Positions 47,382-60,775 of a DNA stretch of 64,000 nt are shown here, one piece after another. Source of the stretch: Apus apus (taxonomy: Eukaryota > Chordata > Aves > Apodiformes > Apodidae); NCBI RefSeq assembly GCF_020740795.1, contig NC_067282.1:168732274-168796273 (forward strand). Reading direction: 5' to 3'. How positions within the stretch are numbered: position 1 is the first letter of the stretch; every line of letters starts with the position of its first letter. The position numbers and the translations under genes are program-made. A model generated the notes under the pieces. It was not told the origin of the DNA and did not search any database. It saw only the letters and a program-made list of their open reading frames with translations.

Positions 47382-48646
47382 GTAAGTGTCTTTCCCCATT
47401 TCCCCTCCACCGTGTTGCTCTTTCTGCCACTGAGCAGAGCCCTCTGGGGCAGCTGGCAGCTTATAAAAACCGAGTCACTTCATCGCTTGGGTTCATACAA
47501 GAGGAATGGGGGGCAGGGCCAATGTAGCCCGTTCTGTTTAGATTTCTTTCCAAAGGAAAATAAACTGTCTCTTTCTATGCTGGAGATGCTCCTTTTTTAA
47601 AAGAAGATCTCATGCTAGATAATCCAGGAGCTGAGCTTTGGGATAAGCTCTTTGAAAGGGGAGAGTCCTATTTTTTATTCCTTCTTTGTGAAAGTTCCAG
47701 AGCCACGAGCTTTCTGTGAACATAGAAAATACCCAAGGCTGTAAAAACAGGGGGATGATAAACCTCAACCAAGTGAAATAAATACACATATTTGGTTTAG
47801 CACTTTGTAACTAGTGAGCCTGCAATATTTGAGTAACCAAGAATATAAAAAGAGAAAAACTTAAACAAGATGTTGCAGGGAGGCTGTGTTTGAAATATCC
47901 AGTTCCGTGTTCTGTAACAAATACGGATTTTGCCTTGATAACTTTGGGGGAGTTAATGAATGCATTGTAGTTCTCTTCATTTGAGTGCTTGGTGTTGATG
48001 TCTAAGTCTGGTGACACGAAGACCTAATCTAACATGAATTAGCATGGTGACAAAAACTAACAGCTAGAGACTCTGGAGTAAATCCAGTAAAAGAGATGTA
48101 CTTCCTATCTGTAAAGAGCCTCCACTCCTGTAACAGCACAGGCACTGAGGAGCACATGGGTTTGGGAATATCCCCTTGCATGTTTTCTACAGAAACACTG
48201 TGAATTTTACTAAAAAATTTCCAGGCATTAACTTATATTGTAAAAAGACTGTCATACAATGGAATGAAGACTGAGAGCTTGTGTAGATCTCTGTCTGATT
48301 TCAAGCAAGGGAAGTGGGGTATTTAAAACTGGTATTTAAAGATAATAGTTCTGGGATTTCTGTTATGTTCATTTTATTTTTTTTTTTCATTTTTATATAT
48401 CATGAAAGTTAAGGTGAACTTTCCCACAATAGCTTGCTTTTTGCATTCTCACTATTTACATTACCAACACTTGCATCATGTGGGTTGTATGTCTGAGGTT
48501 CCACTAAAATAGGTTCAACACATGTAAATATATAGAAAGTGGGAAGAGACACTTATTTGCTGCTGTATTTTAAATCTTCAGGAATTGCTTTCTGTTAAGT
48601 AACCTTATGTAACCTATCGCATTTTTCTGGAATTTTCCTCTTCCAG
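47382..48646 (+). other. PTPRB: PTPRB intron (long form)
   Basis: 1.27 kb with donor gtaagt and acceptor ttttcctcttccag. AT-rich, with a poly-T run near 48376-48388. No repeat or exon recognised. Confidence 0.8.
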
Positions 48647-49039
48647 AAGGGTTTCTGATTATCCATGTCCAGAAACAGCAGTGTCTTTCAGAAAAGAGAG
48701 GAGTCATTATGGAAAAGTGCAATATGACCAACCTCAACCAGCAGTGGCAGTGGACAGCAAATGACAGGCTCCTTCACGTGAAGTCTGCCCAGTGCCTGAG
48801 CATCTCTACACGCTCTGCCCTGTCATCTCGCAGCATTGTTGCTGATTGTCCCCAGGCAGTCAGGTGGACGTGCCACGAGGAAGATGGGCTCCTGAAGGTG
48901 GCCAACAGCTCTCTCTTTCTCACAAAGCAAGGTCAGAAGGTAATGGCCAAGCAGAGTAAGAAATACCTTCATACATGGATGCAGCTAGAAGCCAGCGAGA
49001 CGGGAAAACCTGTTTATGTAAATCTGTGCTCAAAGCAAG
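48647..49039 (+). CDS. PTPRB: PTPRB long form: ricin-type beta-trefoil lectin exon
   Basis: A 393-base exon, phase 1 on both sides, with donor gtgagc. It encodes EGFLIIHVQKQQCLSEKR through about 131 residues. It has the ricin-B/CysR pattern found at the N-terminus of mannose-receptor-family proteins: three subdomain-like units with NQQWQW and VRWTC as Q-x-W-type core motifs, paired cysteines (QQC...EKC; AQC...ADC; later WTC and NLC) and 'LLHV/LLKV' strands. N-glycosylation sequons are NMT and NSS. The domain would sit at the outer tip of the receptor, ahead of the FN3 repeats. Which ligand it binds, or whether it binds sugar, cannot be read from the sequence. Confidence 0.85.
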
Positions 49040-50310
49040 GTGAGCTACTCCTTCAAGGAACCATCCTGGAAGTTTTGGTAACAGAAATGTCTCTTTTATG
49101 CTAACTCAGATGTTTAAAATTTAGGTATTTTATTGATACAGAAAAATGTTTTTCATAGTTAAAAAGAGTTTACAGAATCATAAAAAAGAACAGCTGTCTT
49201 TCTCACAACTGATGGGGGTTTTAAGCCATTTTATATTTTCAGGATGTCTCCCCTTTACTCTCAAGCTTTGGATCAAAGTGCTTATGTGTAAGTTTAGCTC
49301 ACTATTCTTGTGTCATTTCCTTTTTCACTTTTAAACAGAATTATGGGTACTAATTCCTAATACTTTTTAAAATTACGGATATATAAAAGTCCTTCTCCTC
49401 ACTATTCATTTTACCATACAGATCCAGATCCAATCTGTCATGAGTAAAAAGACACGAAAATCAAACACATGCACAATTACTTCGCTTATTAACTCAAATG
49501 CATGATTAGAACTGACATACAGCTTATGCATTCACATGTTTACACAGTGTCACTTTGCCCTTAGATGCAGTATGTATGTAAGAGCAATCAAAATCCTGAA
49601 AATAATGAAATGAATCAAAAAATCTCAGAAATTCTTGTAATTGCACTTTGAGATGCATGGTTCTGTGCACATACTGACAGATGTGTTGGTACACCTCTGT
49701 GGTTGTATGTTTCCATATCCATAGCAAAAGGGAAGGTAGAACATTTTGAATACTGCTTCATAACACTTTCCTTGATGTCCTGTTGTCAACCCTTCCTTAC
49801 AATCCTGTTGACAGTCTTCTTGTGCACTATTAAGCAGTTCTTTGTGGTAAATGAGAACAACCTGCAGAGTCAAGCTTTCTATTGGGGAACACGCAACTTA
49901 TTCTTGTCTTTCCAGGATTTAAAAAAATGTTTCATGACCCACTATTTTTGCATATGGCCAAGTTTTCAGAATGTTTAAAACAAATCCTTGTTCTTTCTAA
50001 ACCCCCATTCATTGTAAGGCAGGGTATCATTTTTTTCAGCAAATTAGCACATGCAGAGCTCTGCTCTTAGCAGCAGGACTAATCAAATAAATGGAGGTCT
50101 GAAAAGACAGTTTGCAGAATCAGGGAATAGAAAATGGACTAAGGTATCATTCCAGCCCTATTTTAGGGATTAAAAGGGCAAAATCTTTTGAAGTCCTGTT
50201 TATACGGTGAGTAGAGTTTGCTTATTCAAAGACAACATGAAAAGTTAAGATGAGGTATGCAGGCAGTGTTGTATTCCTTAGAAGACTGGATGAAGTGTGG
50301 CCTAACAGTC

Positions 50311-50494
50311 AAAGTAACTTTACATCCTTTTCTCAATCATCCTCAGAGAAAAAGCAATTGAAGACCAATATGTAGTAAGACAATTGTCATGGGGTATTAT
50401 ATTTACTGTGCCTAGCCCTTTAATGAATCTACCTTGATTTTCCTGAAAATCTATCCATAGAAAAGCCTGTAGATCCACTTCAAGGGTCTCACTG
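50311..50494. repeat. Unclassified repeat, copy B (184 bp)
   Basis: Starts aaagtaactttacatccttt and ends ttcaagggtctcactg. It is the partner of 42497-42695, in the same orientation, about 7.8 kb away and in a different gene. It lacks about 15 internal bases relative to copy A. The flanking sequences on both sides are unrelated to those of copy A, so the shared block has sharp edges. Confidence 0.85.
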
Positions 50495-53400
50495 ATTCTA
50501 CAATTATGATCTTCAATACCTAACTAAGAATTCCAGGTATATAAGAAACTCATAAAAAGTTGAAGTAGTGCAAAGAGATTCATTTTTCAAATAATAATTT
50601 TTATTGTTGTACTTGTTGTACTTGTACTACAAGAACAAAATGTAATGCCTGCAGTGCTGGTCTTGACATCCATATGCATGTCAAAATTATCAATGTTGAA
50701 TATGTAAAATTAGTCTTCCAAGAACATCTGTCTACTTTCAGTGAAAGCAGCAGTGGATCAGCCTAAAATAACATATTCAGTCTATATTTAGCTAAAATAA
50801 TGAAAACTAAGTCTTTGGAGCTGAAATTACTAAGTTTTTCTACTCCTGACTAACACCATATTTTGATAGAATGTATCCTTTGTTTTTGTAGTACTCATAA
50901 AAATAGTTTTATTCTGGCAAAGGAGTAACTCAGTGAATTGCATCCCAAACATCTTATCAGCCCAGATATAGTACAAGCTCCAAACCCAACAACTGCAACT
51001 ACCTTTTATTCTGGACCTAACTCAAATGCCAACCATGATTTTTCTGAGCCTGGGGAAAGTCTGAGCTTAGATTTGGATTTCAAATCAGCCATCTGAGATG
51101 TGCTTGGATATACATTTTTCCTACAATCCTGACCTAAATGACTCTCTGTGGAAATCAGGATCAGTTTATGTATGTATGTCATCCCTGTTCAGTCAGAGAT
51201 CACTTTAAATCTAACAGCAGACAGTCCTTCTCACACAAACCCATGGCTGAATCTGGCCTCTGGCTGAAACAGCTGACATGAAGAAAGGGCCACAAGGTAT
51301 CGATCTCCCTTGAGATGGCAAGACATCAGAGTTTATCAAGTTCATGAGGAGATTTTGGGCAGAGAGAGGAACAGTCTCTATACTGCTAAGGCCTTCTTTT
51401 CACTAGCTGGCTTTTGGGGTCAGAGCTTCTCTAAGCCCAGGGTGCAGGAGAGGAACAGGAATAGGAGCAGGGAGAAGAGCAATGTACGGGAGGTGAAGGG
51501 GTAGAAGGCAGTATGACTAAAAAGAGCAAACTTGTTGCATGCAAGTAACAATTGCAAAACAAACCCTGTCTCCTCTTGTGTGGGAAAGCAGCCAGAGCAC
51601 CACAAATGCTGGTATCACTTCTCAGTTCTGTAAGGTGTTCTGACAAGCTTCTTTTGTTCTGGGTGGGTTAGTTTCAATAGAATACTGAATTGGAGAACAG
51701 AGGCAATGCTATGTGGCACCTCAAATATTACAAAGCCTCAAACAAGCCTCAAAACCACTGCAGACGAAAAATTGTTCACTTCAACAGGGAGACACAAGTC
51801 CAAACTGTTTGCTGCAGTTGTTCACTGAGGTCTAGATGCTGTCATTACACCTGTAGAGCAGTCTGCATGCAGAAGGTGACATGAACTGGTTTGTAGTGTG
51901 ATGCTCCGTACTGTGTTTCTCTTCTACCATAGCATACATAGTCAAGACATCTCCTGAAGGAATTGTAGCTGCAAAACCCTCGAACTTTGGATATTGAGAC
52001 AAAGCCCCATTAGAAGAGGTAGCTGCTTTTGTGGGGGAGAAGGGTTTTATTACTTACTGTTATGGGCTAAGCAGTTAAGAACCATAGTGGGATCTACAAA
52101 GAAAAGTATGGGAGTCTGTGTACAAGCTGAAGTGAGTTTCAGCTTCTAAGTGTCTGAAGAAAGGGCTTATTTCTGTTGTCTCAACATAGGTGCTTTTTGC
52201 TATTTGAGATGCTTCAGGATATCCCACCTGACCTCTCACTGCCTACTCAGAAAGACATAGCTCTCCCATAAGTGCTATGAGAGCCCTGAGCAGATGCCTC
52301 ACATGCCCTAGGGCAGTTCAGATTGCACTAGGCAACTCTGTTTAGGCAAGTGAACCGAGTCCTAGGTGTCTACATATAATAGTTATCTTTCTGAGCTCTT
52401 TTCAGTTGAGAGGTAATCCATGGAGTTAATGGAGTCTAGATACCTTTCAGTGGCAAAAAATCCACTTCAGCATGAGCTGGGGCTACCCAGAGTGTCAGAA
52501 ATAGGGCTGATAGAGCTATGGTATTATCACCATAGTTACATGGGATGTCCTGCCACCACTGATGCTGAAAGAGCCTTTAAGTGGCTACTTCAACACTTCA
52601 AAAACAAGTAAGTAAAAGAGCTGCTCAGGAATAGACTGGATTTGGAGACATTTGACCTCTCTGGCGTGAGATACAAACATTGCTAACTTCTACAACCATT
52701 TCAGACAAAAAATGTAAAAAAATATCAAGTACCATAGATTTTGCAGTTTTTAAAAGGTCTACATTGAATTGGAAAAAAAAGACGCCTGGTGGATTTTGTT
52801 CTTTTGTCACACTCCTACATACATCAGAAATCTGAAGTATGTTTTTTAAATGAAGTCTTTATTTTTGCAGTCTATTTACAAGTAGTTAGACTTAGTTAGA
52901 CTAAAATGTAATTCATTTTGTCCTGCACATACAGAGAACTTTAAAACAAGCCCTTCTAGTTTCAAGTCCTGCTGTTAGCAAGTGAGTTGCAGTCTTACAG
53001 AGTAGTTTTGCATATACAATAGGTATGTGATTCAGTTATGTTTCACTAGGAGTTCAGCCTTAGTTTTCTGAAACTGTGCTTTAATAGGTTAGGCAGATTG
53101 GTATGACACAAGCTATTTCAGACAACTGCACCACGCCAGCTCGTCTGAGTCTGAAGACACCACTGTAGAGTTCTCAGTACTCGATCACTAATCAGCACTC
53201 TTGCTCACCATCCATGCAAAACGTATGGATTTCCTTTCCTTGTAAGGGGCCTGCTGCTGTGCAGATGGATGCAGTCTGCAGTACACCCCATGGATGAAAT
53301 ATGCACTTAGTCAGAATGTCATCATTTCTCCTGGGTGTGCTACTGGTGATTACAATGGTATGTTCACACACTGTATATCATTCAGCCACTAGTGATCAGT

Positions 53401-55151
53401 GTCAGTCCTCAGTTCTGCGGTTCTGCTCCTATGAACAGTTTTATGACTGATTTCCAAAGAGAGCGCTAGAACAATGCTAAACACTTCTGAAAAATCCCAC
53501 TGTTGAGATTTCTGTCTACTTTACTGATGTCCAGGAGGGAGGTGAGTTTTTTTCTGGTATAAAAATTTGGAACTGAAGTTGTGTACAAAGCTGTTTGCTT
53601 GGGACTTAAAACATGCAGGTCTCTTTCATAAGTGCCTACCATTGAAGAAGGGCTATGAAGGTCCATTTCCATCCATAGGTTACAGGAGAAAGACTGTTGT
53701 CAGGCTTTGCTGGGAAAGATCCTTTAGCTGGGGAAACCCAGGGTAACCCTGAACTTACCAAGAGGAGCTGGGTTGTGCAGTGACCAGGTGCTTGTTCATG
53801 GTGTCTCCTCAGGCTGGTGGAACATTTTTGCAGACCTAGGGTTTCACTTCTAGGAGGGTCGAGCTCTGTCACCAGTTTCTGCAGCAGGAATGCTGGTAGG
53901 AATGCTGGTTATGTCCTGGCTACTGAGTCCCATGAATGTCACTGGCAGCACCAGCTTCCCTTTTATGGGGCAGCAACTTTCCTAAAGCACAACTGTAGTG
54001 GAACACACTCGTCTTACAGTTGGAATTGCTGGTATTTGTAAGTAAAAATAAGATATTTTTTAATGTTTTTTTTAAGCTGGGTGTGTAACTCTATATTTAG
54101 TAACCAAATTTAGTGGCCTTTTTTCCTAAGTGGCTGCTGGTCACTCAGATGTACTTTTTTTTAAGCTGTCTTTCTATCAGTAAATTCTACTCCCTGCTGA
54201 ACTTGGACATAGCTGAGAGGCACCAAGCAAGCAGGCCCAGTTCTTTCCACGTCCTTGGGGTAGATTTTCTAGTTGCCTGTCACAGACTTTCAGAGACCCC
54301 TGACTAATAGGAGGTCACCAGGAACAATGACTGACATGGAATTTAGACTAAGTCTGGACTTGTGTCAGCTAATGGGTGTCCTTCAGCAACTGATGACACC
54401 GTGAGCACAGGGCTGCCCCTGCCAGACTCTTCCCTGTCCATTTGGTGGGAGCCATGAAGGTCTGTGATGTAGGACCTGAGCAGACTCTGCACCACAGGTA
54501 CTCTGCACGGGATTCTAGGAATGCAGCAGCATAAGGATGGTCGTGCAATGTTGGACAAGACTTGAGGGTTTGATGAAACCCTTTGCATGGGTATAAGAGA
54601 CACAAGAATTAGATCTGTACTGTTGTTTTCAGTGCCTCAGTTTTGAAAAAAATATATAATCAACATCTTTTGTAATTGAATGAAGACTTTTTATTCCCAG
54701 AGAAGCACAGATAGGTAAAAGGAGGGGAAACAGATAAATTAATCTGGATATCAACCCATTCCAGCAAAAGAATAATTTTAAAGAGGATCCAAAGCCAAGT
54801 ACCAGGTGAATGCACTGTACTGTCAAGCACAGGAAACACTGAATAAAAATGTCTCTTACAGGAGCTTACAATCTCACTTTGATTTCTGAATGCAAATGAG
54901 AGTACTGCAAGTTCCTTTGTAAAAAGATGTTAACATATATATTCACACATATACAAACAAAATCCATTGTGTTGACTTCACGAAAGCTTACCCACTGATC
55001 CTTTGGGTAAGAGGTAATCACACACTGGCCTGCTAAGATATTATAATTGCACATCGAGTAATTACATTTGGAAGCTTCTGCTGCAATTTAACCCAGTCAT
55101 TACTTTTTTTTTTAAGAGGGTTTGTGAGCTAAAATTCTTATAAATGGCAAC

Positions 55152-55215
55152 CAGCCCAGTGGCTCAGCAGCAAAACAAGGTTCTGTCATGCTGGAGACCC
55201 CAGTTCAAGGACAGA
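55152..55215 (+). repeat. Possible tRNA-derived SINE relic
   Basis: tggctcagcag (55160-55170) resembles an RNA polymerase III A box, and agttcaaggac (55202-55212) a degraded B box. Their spacing of 42 bases is what a tRNA head would have. There is no intact tRNA cloverleaf and no clear tail. It may be chance. Confidence 0.3.
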
Positions 55216-56132
55216 CAAAGTGCTTTGGGCTTTGGGCCAATGCACACTAGCTGTGCTCTAGCAATGGCAGAGCAGCTTTTTGTGAGCAGAAGGGGCCAGT
55301 CAGTAATTCCAATCACTTAGCTGAAATGTGATGCTACCAGATGTAGAGGCCACTACAGCTTGAACCCTGCCCTCACAGCCACAAAGAAAGGATATTAAAT
55401 ACATACCAATGGGGAGGAAGAGCCATGAAAATGTGGAGGAAAAATGTGTAATAAAATCTTTCCTGCGCTTTAATTGCAACTTTGGCGTTCTCTGAAGGGT
55501 ACGTGACTAAAAAAGCAAGTCCAGTATTATATTTGCAGACATTTCAGTTAACCAATATGATTGTTAGCTGAACCTTGGGAAGAGAGCAGTCAGGGGTTAG
55601 CATGGTTTCTACATGGGACTGATTTTAAAATGCAAGAGGAATGTCCTATATGGACACAAGGAACTTTTCTTGAACAAGTATCTTGAACAAAAAAATTGTC
55701 TTGAAACAAAGCCATCTTTTCAACTTAGACCATTAAAAGGCACATGAGAATCTGGCCCATGTACTTAAAAGGGGACCATATAAAGCTGAAACTGCACTGT
55801 TTGGTAGACTCAAGCAAGTGAAAAAGCTGTGAGTGAAGATATGTTGCTGTTAATGGCAAAGTACAACCTTTATCTTCACTTCAGAATCACTGATGGACTC
55901 TTTAAAATGAATGGTATGAATGTTCAGGGAAATTATTTTTTTTCTGCCTTTGTTTTGCACAGACTTTGGTATTGATGGAAAATATACGTTTGTACTGAAA
56001 AAAAAATAGAACTGACAGGTGCACTTAAAATAAGAAGTCATATCAGCCACACTTATTGGCATCTAAAAAAATTTATTTATAAAATTGTTTATAAAAATGC
56101 TGATTTTAATCACTTTCCTTTGTTTTTCTTAG

Positions 56133-56368
56133 ATCTCCAAGATGCAGACACTTCCGTTTGGAGTACTAGAACTACACCCTCCCCTCGAAACGCTGTTACC
56201 TCTAGACCTGAAAATCTGCTGAAGAGTAGCACAGAGATGTTCATCAGAAACGTGACTGGACACTTTGGTAAAAATCTCATTGAAAACCTCTACTTTGACT
56301 TGAAATCTGCGGTAACAGAGAAAGCCTGGATTCCAACAACTACTCAATACTCTAGCACTACAGAAGAG
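56133..56368 (+). CDS. PTPRB: PTPRB long form: Ser/Thr-rich linker exon
   Basis: A 236-base exon; two bases complete Asp, then 78 codons, ending in phase 0 at donor gtaagg. The product begins DLQDADTSVWSTRTTPSPR, contains a FIRNVTGHF segment with an N-glycosylation sequon, and ends TTTQYSSTTEE. It is low in cysteine and rich in Ser/Thr/Pro at both ends, like an O-glycosylated stalk. The change to phase 0 at its end matches the start of the first FN3 exon at 61668. The summed long N-terminus adds about 210 residues over the short form, close to the 218-residue difference I recall between the two human PTPRB isoforms. Confidence 0.75.
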
Positions 56369-59300
56369 GTAAGGCAGAAGAATTATTGATTGATTTTTAT
56401 TAAGCCTGCTCCACTCTGTGGAGCCTGATAGCTATTACAGGTGGATGTTTCATGGACTAAAAAAAAACCAACAAAAAACAGCCACAGGACTCAGCTTTGT
56501 TCTTTATTTTGATGGGATCCTTTGTTCATGCTGATAGTGCTCTTTGCTAGAAGCACAGCTGCAGAAAAAATCTGCCTCTCCTGTACAGCACAATCCTGGT
56601 GTGCACAATGCTTTGGGAAAACCTTTAAGCTCAAGGGAAATGCTCAGGATACGTGAGGAGCAATAGAAAGCTCACGGATGTGGCAGGAGTCACAGAAGCC
56701 TGAGTATCTGCTCTCAGTGACTTAGGCTCTATCATTGGTTGGTTCCACAACATGAGGGTCTAGCTCTAATTAGGCTCTAAGGACCACAATATGTTTTTAT
56801 GACGTTCTTTAGGATAATTAAGTCCTAGAACTACATACATGGTTTACAGATCAAAGTGAAATCTGAATGTTTTAACTTGCCTTACAAGGAACACTGGCCT
56901 TGACCCTGATCAGTTTATCTACTGACTGACAGGAAAAGTGGAGACAGACAGCTGCTTCTTGATCTCTGCTCTGTCCAACCTCAAGCAGCCCTGGCAGAGG
57001 AAGGGCACAGGGATGCCAGCCCCATCCATAGAAGGAACTAACAGTGGGCTGTCAGTACCTCCCACATCAGTTTCTAGTCTTCCTTTTCTGCAAGGAACAG
57101 TGAAGTAATCTGAAGCAAATCTGGATTCCCCATTGGCAAAATGCTAAAGCAGGCAGGACAGTATTGGTCACTGTATCACTATCAACATGTAGTTGTTTAG
57201 AACTGAAAATCCCTAAATTTTCTGTGGTTTCTTCTCCAGGACACCACACTGCACTCAATGTATTGGGACAGGCAAACATGTTGTTTCAGTTACCACTCTG
57301 TGTGTCAGTGTTATTGGGGATAACACTAAGACATGTGTTTTATATTTGGGAGGGCTATGGACAAAGCAATCTCTTCAATCTGGTCTGAACAACATCAGCA
57401 GAGACAGGGAGAAAGGGAAGCAGTGTCACTCAGGACTGTGTTGATCCAAATAACCAACTCAAAGGTTTATAGGCCCAGACACTGTTGCTCTAGTGCTGAT
57501 GTTGCTGATGACGGCTGCTCTGCACCCTGTTCCATAGCTGATGGAGGTAGTTCTTTTAAAAAAAAATATTCTGACTTGGTGCATGCAGGCTGACCTTATT
57601 TCCCCATACCCTCTGTCCGTATGCACACAACACTGGTCTCCTCCAAATGGAAATGTCCTATATAATCTGATATTACCCAAACTGCCTCCAGCACTCCTAC
57701 TAAATAATGCCACCAGTGCTAGAGAAATGGCATTGTTTGAACTGAAGCTACTGCCCCCTGCATTTCTACCCCAGTTCACCTCTGGACTCACATAATTCCC
57801 TCCGAGCAAGTTGCTTGGATCAAAGCTTTCAAACCAGAATCCTGATGATAAGCACTCTAAATATATCCATGAGGAAAAAAAAATTAAAATCATTAATGTC
57901 TGTCCCTCAAAGCCTTCATCCAGGTCTGGACATTTGGATCTAGACACACCAAGTTAGATGTACAACCTTAAAATATTTGGCCTCCACCTCTGTTTCCAAG
58001 TCTTTAGAGTGGAGTTTAAAACATTTTTGTCAAACTAGAAAGGAGATTTCAAGGATTAACCAGATTTAATGTGATACTTTGGAAACACATAGACTAAGTA
58101 AGCACTGAGTACAGTTGTTAGGAAGACAATACTTTCTGTGAACTGCATTTGCTCAGGCTAGGTCCTCTTGTTTGTAGAAGTAAAGCCTTGATGTTACTTG
58201 GCTGTGAGCATACCCATTGGGAGGGGGACAATAGTGACACTTCAATGAACAAAATGTTTGGTTTAGAACAGCCTTGGATTTCAAGTAAAACTACGGCTTG
58301 CACTTTCAAACCATGACAAAAGCTATGCAAAGCCCATTTCCTCTTGATTAGAGAGACAGAGAGAGAGGTTGATGTTAAAAAAAAAAAGTCAGGAAACCTT
58401 GGGAAAGTGTCTGAAAGGGACTTTGGAGCCTGCTATTAGAGACACATCCGGCCACTCCCAAAACTCACTTCCAGTTCTTTTTTTTTTTTTCTTTTTTTAA
58501 TTAGTTTCTTGGCTTGCCATACAGATCGGTAAGTGTTAAAAGGCTGTGTGACAGATGATTTGCTAAAAGCCCATTTATTCAATACCACTCTGGAAATAAC
58601 TACCCTCATTATGTTGGCTATTCTATACAAATATATTGCCACAACTGAATGATGGACCCCTCCTGTTTTATCCCAGTGCTGGCATAGATATCTCTGTCAG
58701 ACCTTACCCTTACAGCTGCTTTTGCAACATATAGAAGGAAGTCTCAAAACACTTAATTGAACAGGACTTCCCTACTAATACAAAAAGGTAGTTTTAAAGA
58801 TCTTACAATAGCAAGAATAAGAGTAATAAAGTAGGAACTTCTAAAGTATGGGCACTGCTGAGAAGCAGCAACATCTCAGTTCTCCACACATTATCTTATG
58901 TTAGCTGGAAGAGACAGACAGACATTTCTAAGAGTCTTTACATTTTACTTGTGGTAGGTTCATCTTTTTTCCTGAATTTTATAATTTTGCACTATTGTTT
59001 GGTCTGGGTTTTTTTCCTTTCATATATGACATCTACTTAACTAACTTACACCTACATATCTGAATTGTATCTTCCTGCAAATGCAGACTATGGATATTTT
59101 AAAAAATCCTTACAATATGAGCTCCACTTTCCAAGAAAAGGCAGGTTGCTCCAAATATTGTAATTTTTAGAGAAGGGTTTGAAGTAAGCCAAACTTCCTG
59201 GAAAACCTTCAGATTTGCTCATGTCCAGTGCTGGAAAAACATCAGTGTTTATGCCATTAGGTCCAAAAAAGAATGATCCTCTGAAGATGAATTTGCACTG

Positions 59301-60540
59301 TAAAACTCACTCACCTTGAACAGATTAGAAGACACCTATGTCATTTTAGTCCCAGTTCAGGTCTAATATGCACACCTTGTGTTTTCCATCTAGCTTTTCG
59401 GGGCATGGTCCCTCCTTTTATCATAAGGACATAAAACATCTCTTCCAAGGGAGACCTTGTTCTGCAATGGGTTTGAGAATGGCATCATAACCAGCACATT
59501 TCTATCATCATTTAGGGTGATGCTCATAAAGTTATTAATCATCCTGAGCTTTGTTGATTAAAGTCCAGCACTTTCAGTGCTGTGTCCCTAGGATCTGGTG
59601 TGGAGCTCCACTGGGACAGATGAAGCTTTCCACAGGGACAGGTCCAACAAGTGCTCAGACCTTCATTTTCTGAACAGAAGAATGAGAACTAAGTTTTTTC
59701 AGACATTTGTATCTTGTTTGACAGTCTGATGCCCACAAAAATCCTATAGAAGCAGCTCCCCTAAAAGGCACACTAACATTTGTAAACCCTAGCACTTTTA
59801 CTCCCTAAAATGAGGCAACAATGAAACAGAGATGGTGTTGAATATGCTTGAGGTGTTGCTTTTAACAGTTAAAATCCCATGTGCATCATACAGTACAGAA
59901 AGATGCAGAAAACTGCCATTCCCATTGAAGAACGTAGATGTCAAATTCCTCTCCCTTTATACAATCTCGAACTTAAGCCACGGCTTCTGGATTATTGTGT
60001 ATTTCGGTAGCTGAATGTCCAAAGCACTTCTGGCTACGTATCTTCTCCATCCCCCTACCCCTCATACACATAGACATGAATTTTACGAGGTGAAACCTAG
60101 GCAAGAAGGAAGTGAGCATGTACGACAGGAATGGAGAGCTATGCTGCGGCTGCATCCAGTTTGGAGTTACGGACAGCTCTTTTGACGCAGTCTGCAAACA
60201 GGGAGACTTTCTTGCTTTCCGTGGTGTGTGTAATTTTAGCTTGGGAGTTATTCAGGGGATGTAGGAAGGAACTGTTTCAAGGGCACAAGTTGATGTGGAA
60301 CAAAACAAAAAGCTAAGGATAACTTGGCTGACGAGAGATGGGTTACTCCTCCGCCGGTGTGCGGGGCTGAGGGCAGCAGCTCGGCGTTGGGCTCTGCTGG
60401 GAGTCTCCCTGCCACAGTGCCCTTGGTCTCAGCGCCACGGGACCTGGGAGAGGACAGAGGCCTTGGCGGTCTGTGGCTAACCTCGAAAAACATCCTATGT
60501 TCGGGATACAGGAGCTGGGAGTGGCAGTTCAGTGGTGGCT
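56369..60540 (+). other. PTPRB: PTPRB intron / upstream region of short form
   Basis: Intron of the long transcript and upstream flank of the short one. Mostly AT-rich unique sequence with A/T tracts (57562-57570, 58378-58388, 58479-58500). The open frames here (for example 57459-57947 minus, 162 codons, and 60248-60751 minus, 167 codons) have no recognisable domain and are not supported. No CR1 seen. Confidence 0.7.
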
Positions 60541-60775
60541 GAGTCCTAGAGGTGGGCCAGGAGATGGGGAAGGTGTGAGAGGGGTGGCAGGCATGAGAAG
60601 CAGGCAGTTGAGGCGAGGTGGCCTCAAAACGAAGCAGATCTGAGGCGAGGCAGCCACGAAGGGTGGGAGGCCTGTGGGAAAAGGGGCAGACCAGGCAAGG
60701 CAGGCATGAGGAGAGGCGGCTGCGAAGCGGGGCAGCCATGGAGCGAGGCAAGGCGGTGTCAAACGATTTTCACCT
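60541..60775. repeat. Purine-rich degenerate tandem region upstream of CpG island
   Basis: Imperfect repetition of gaggcgaggtggcc / gaggcgaggcagcc / gaggagaggcggc followed by cgaag or caaaacg, over about 200 bases, strongly G/A-rich on the plus strand. This composition explains the long minus-strand open frame across it. Confidence 0.55.

Larger units (their letters stand above)
49040..56132 (+). other. PTPRB: PTPRB intron (long form)
   Basis: 7.1 kb with donor gtgagc and acceptor ttgtttttcttag. It contains the second member of the unclassified repeat pair (50311-50494), a TTGTAC-type short tandem (50601-50630) and a tRNA-like relic (55152-55215). No CR1 copy was seen, in contrast to the PTPRR introns. 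No additional exon was recognised. Confidence 0.8.

Noticed and set aside
57459..57947. 162-codon minus-strand open frame in the PTPRB intron
   Set aside because: No recognisable domain or signal, opposing frames are open too, and there is no sign of promoter or poly(A).
60248..60751. 167-codon minus-strand open frame
   Set aside because: It is antisense to a purine-rich degenerate repeat. The Pro/Leu/Ser composition follows from the DNA, and there is no start context or splice support.
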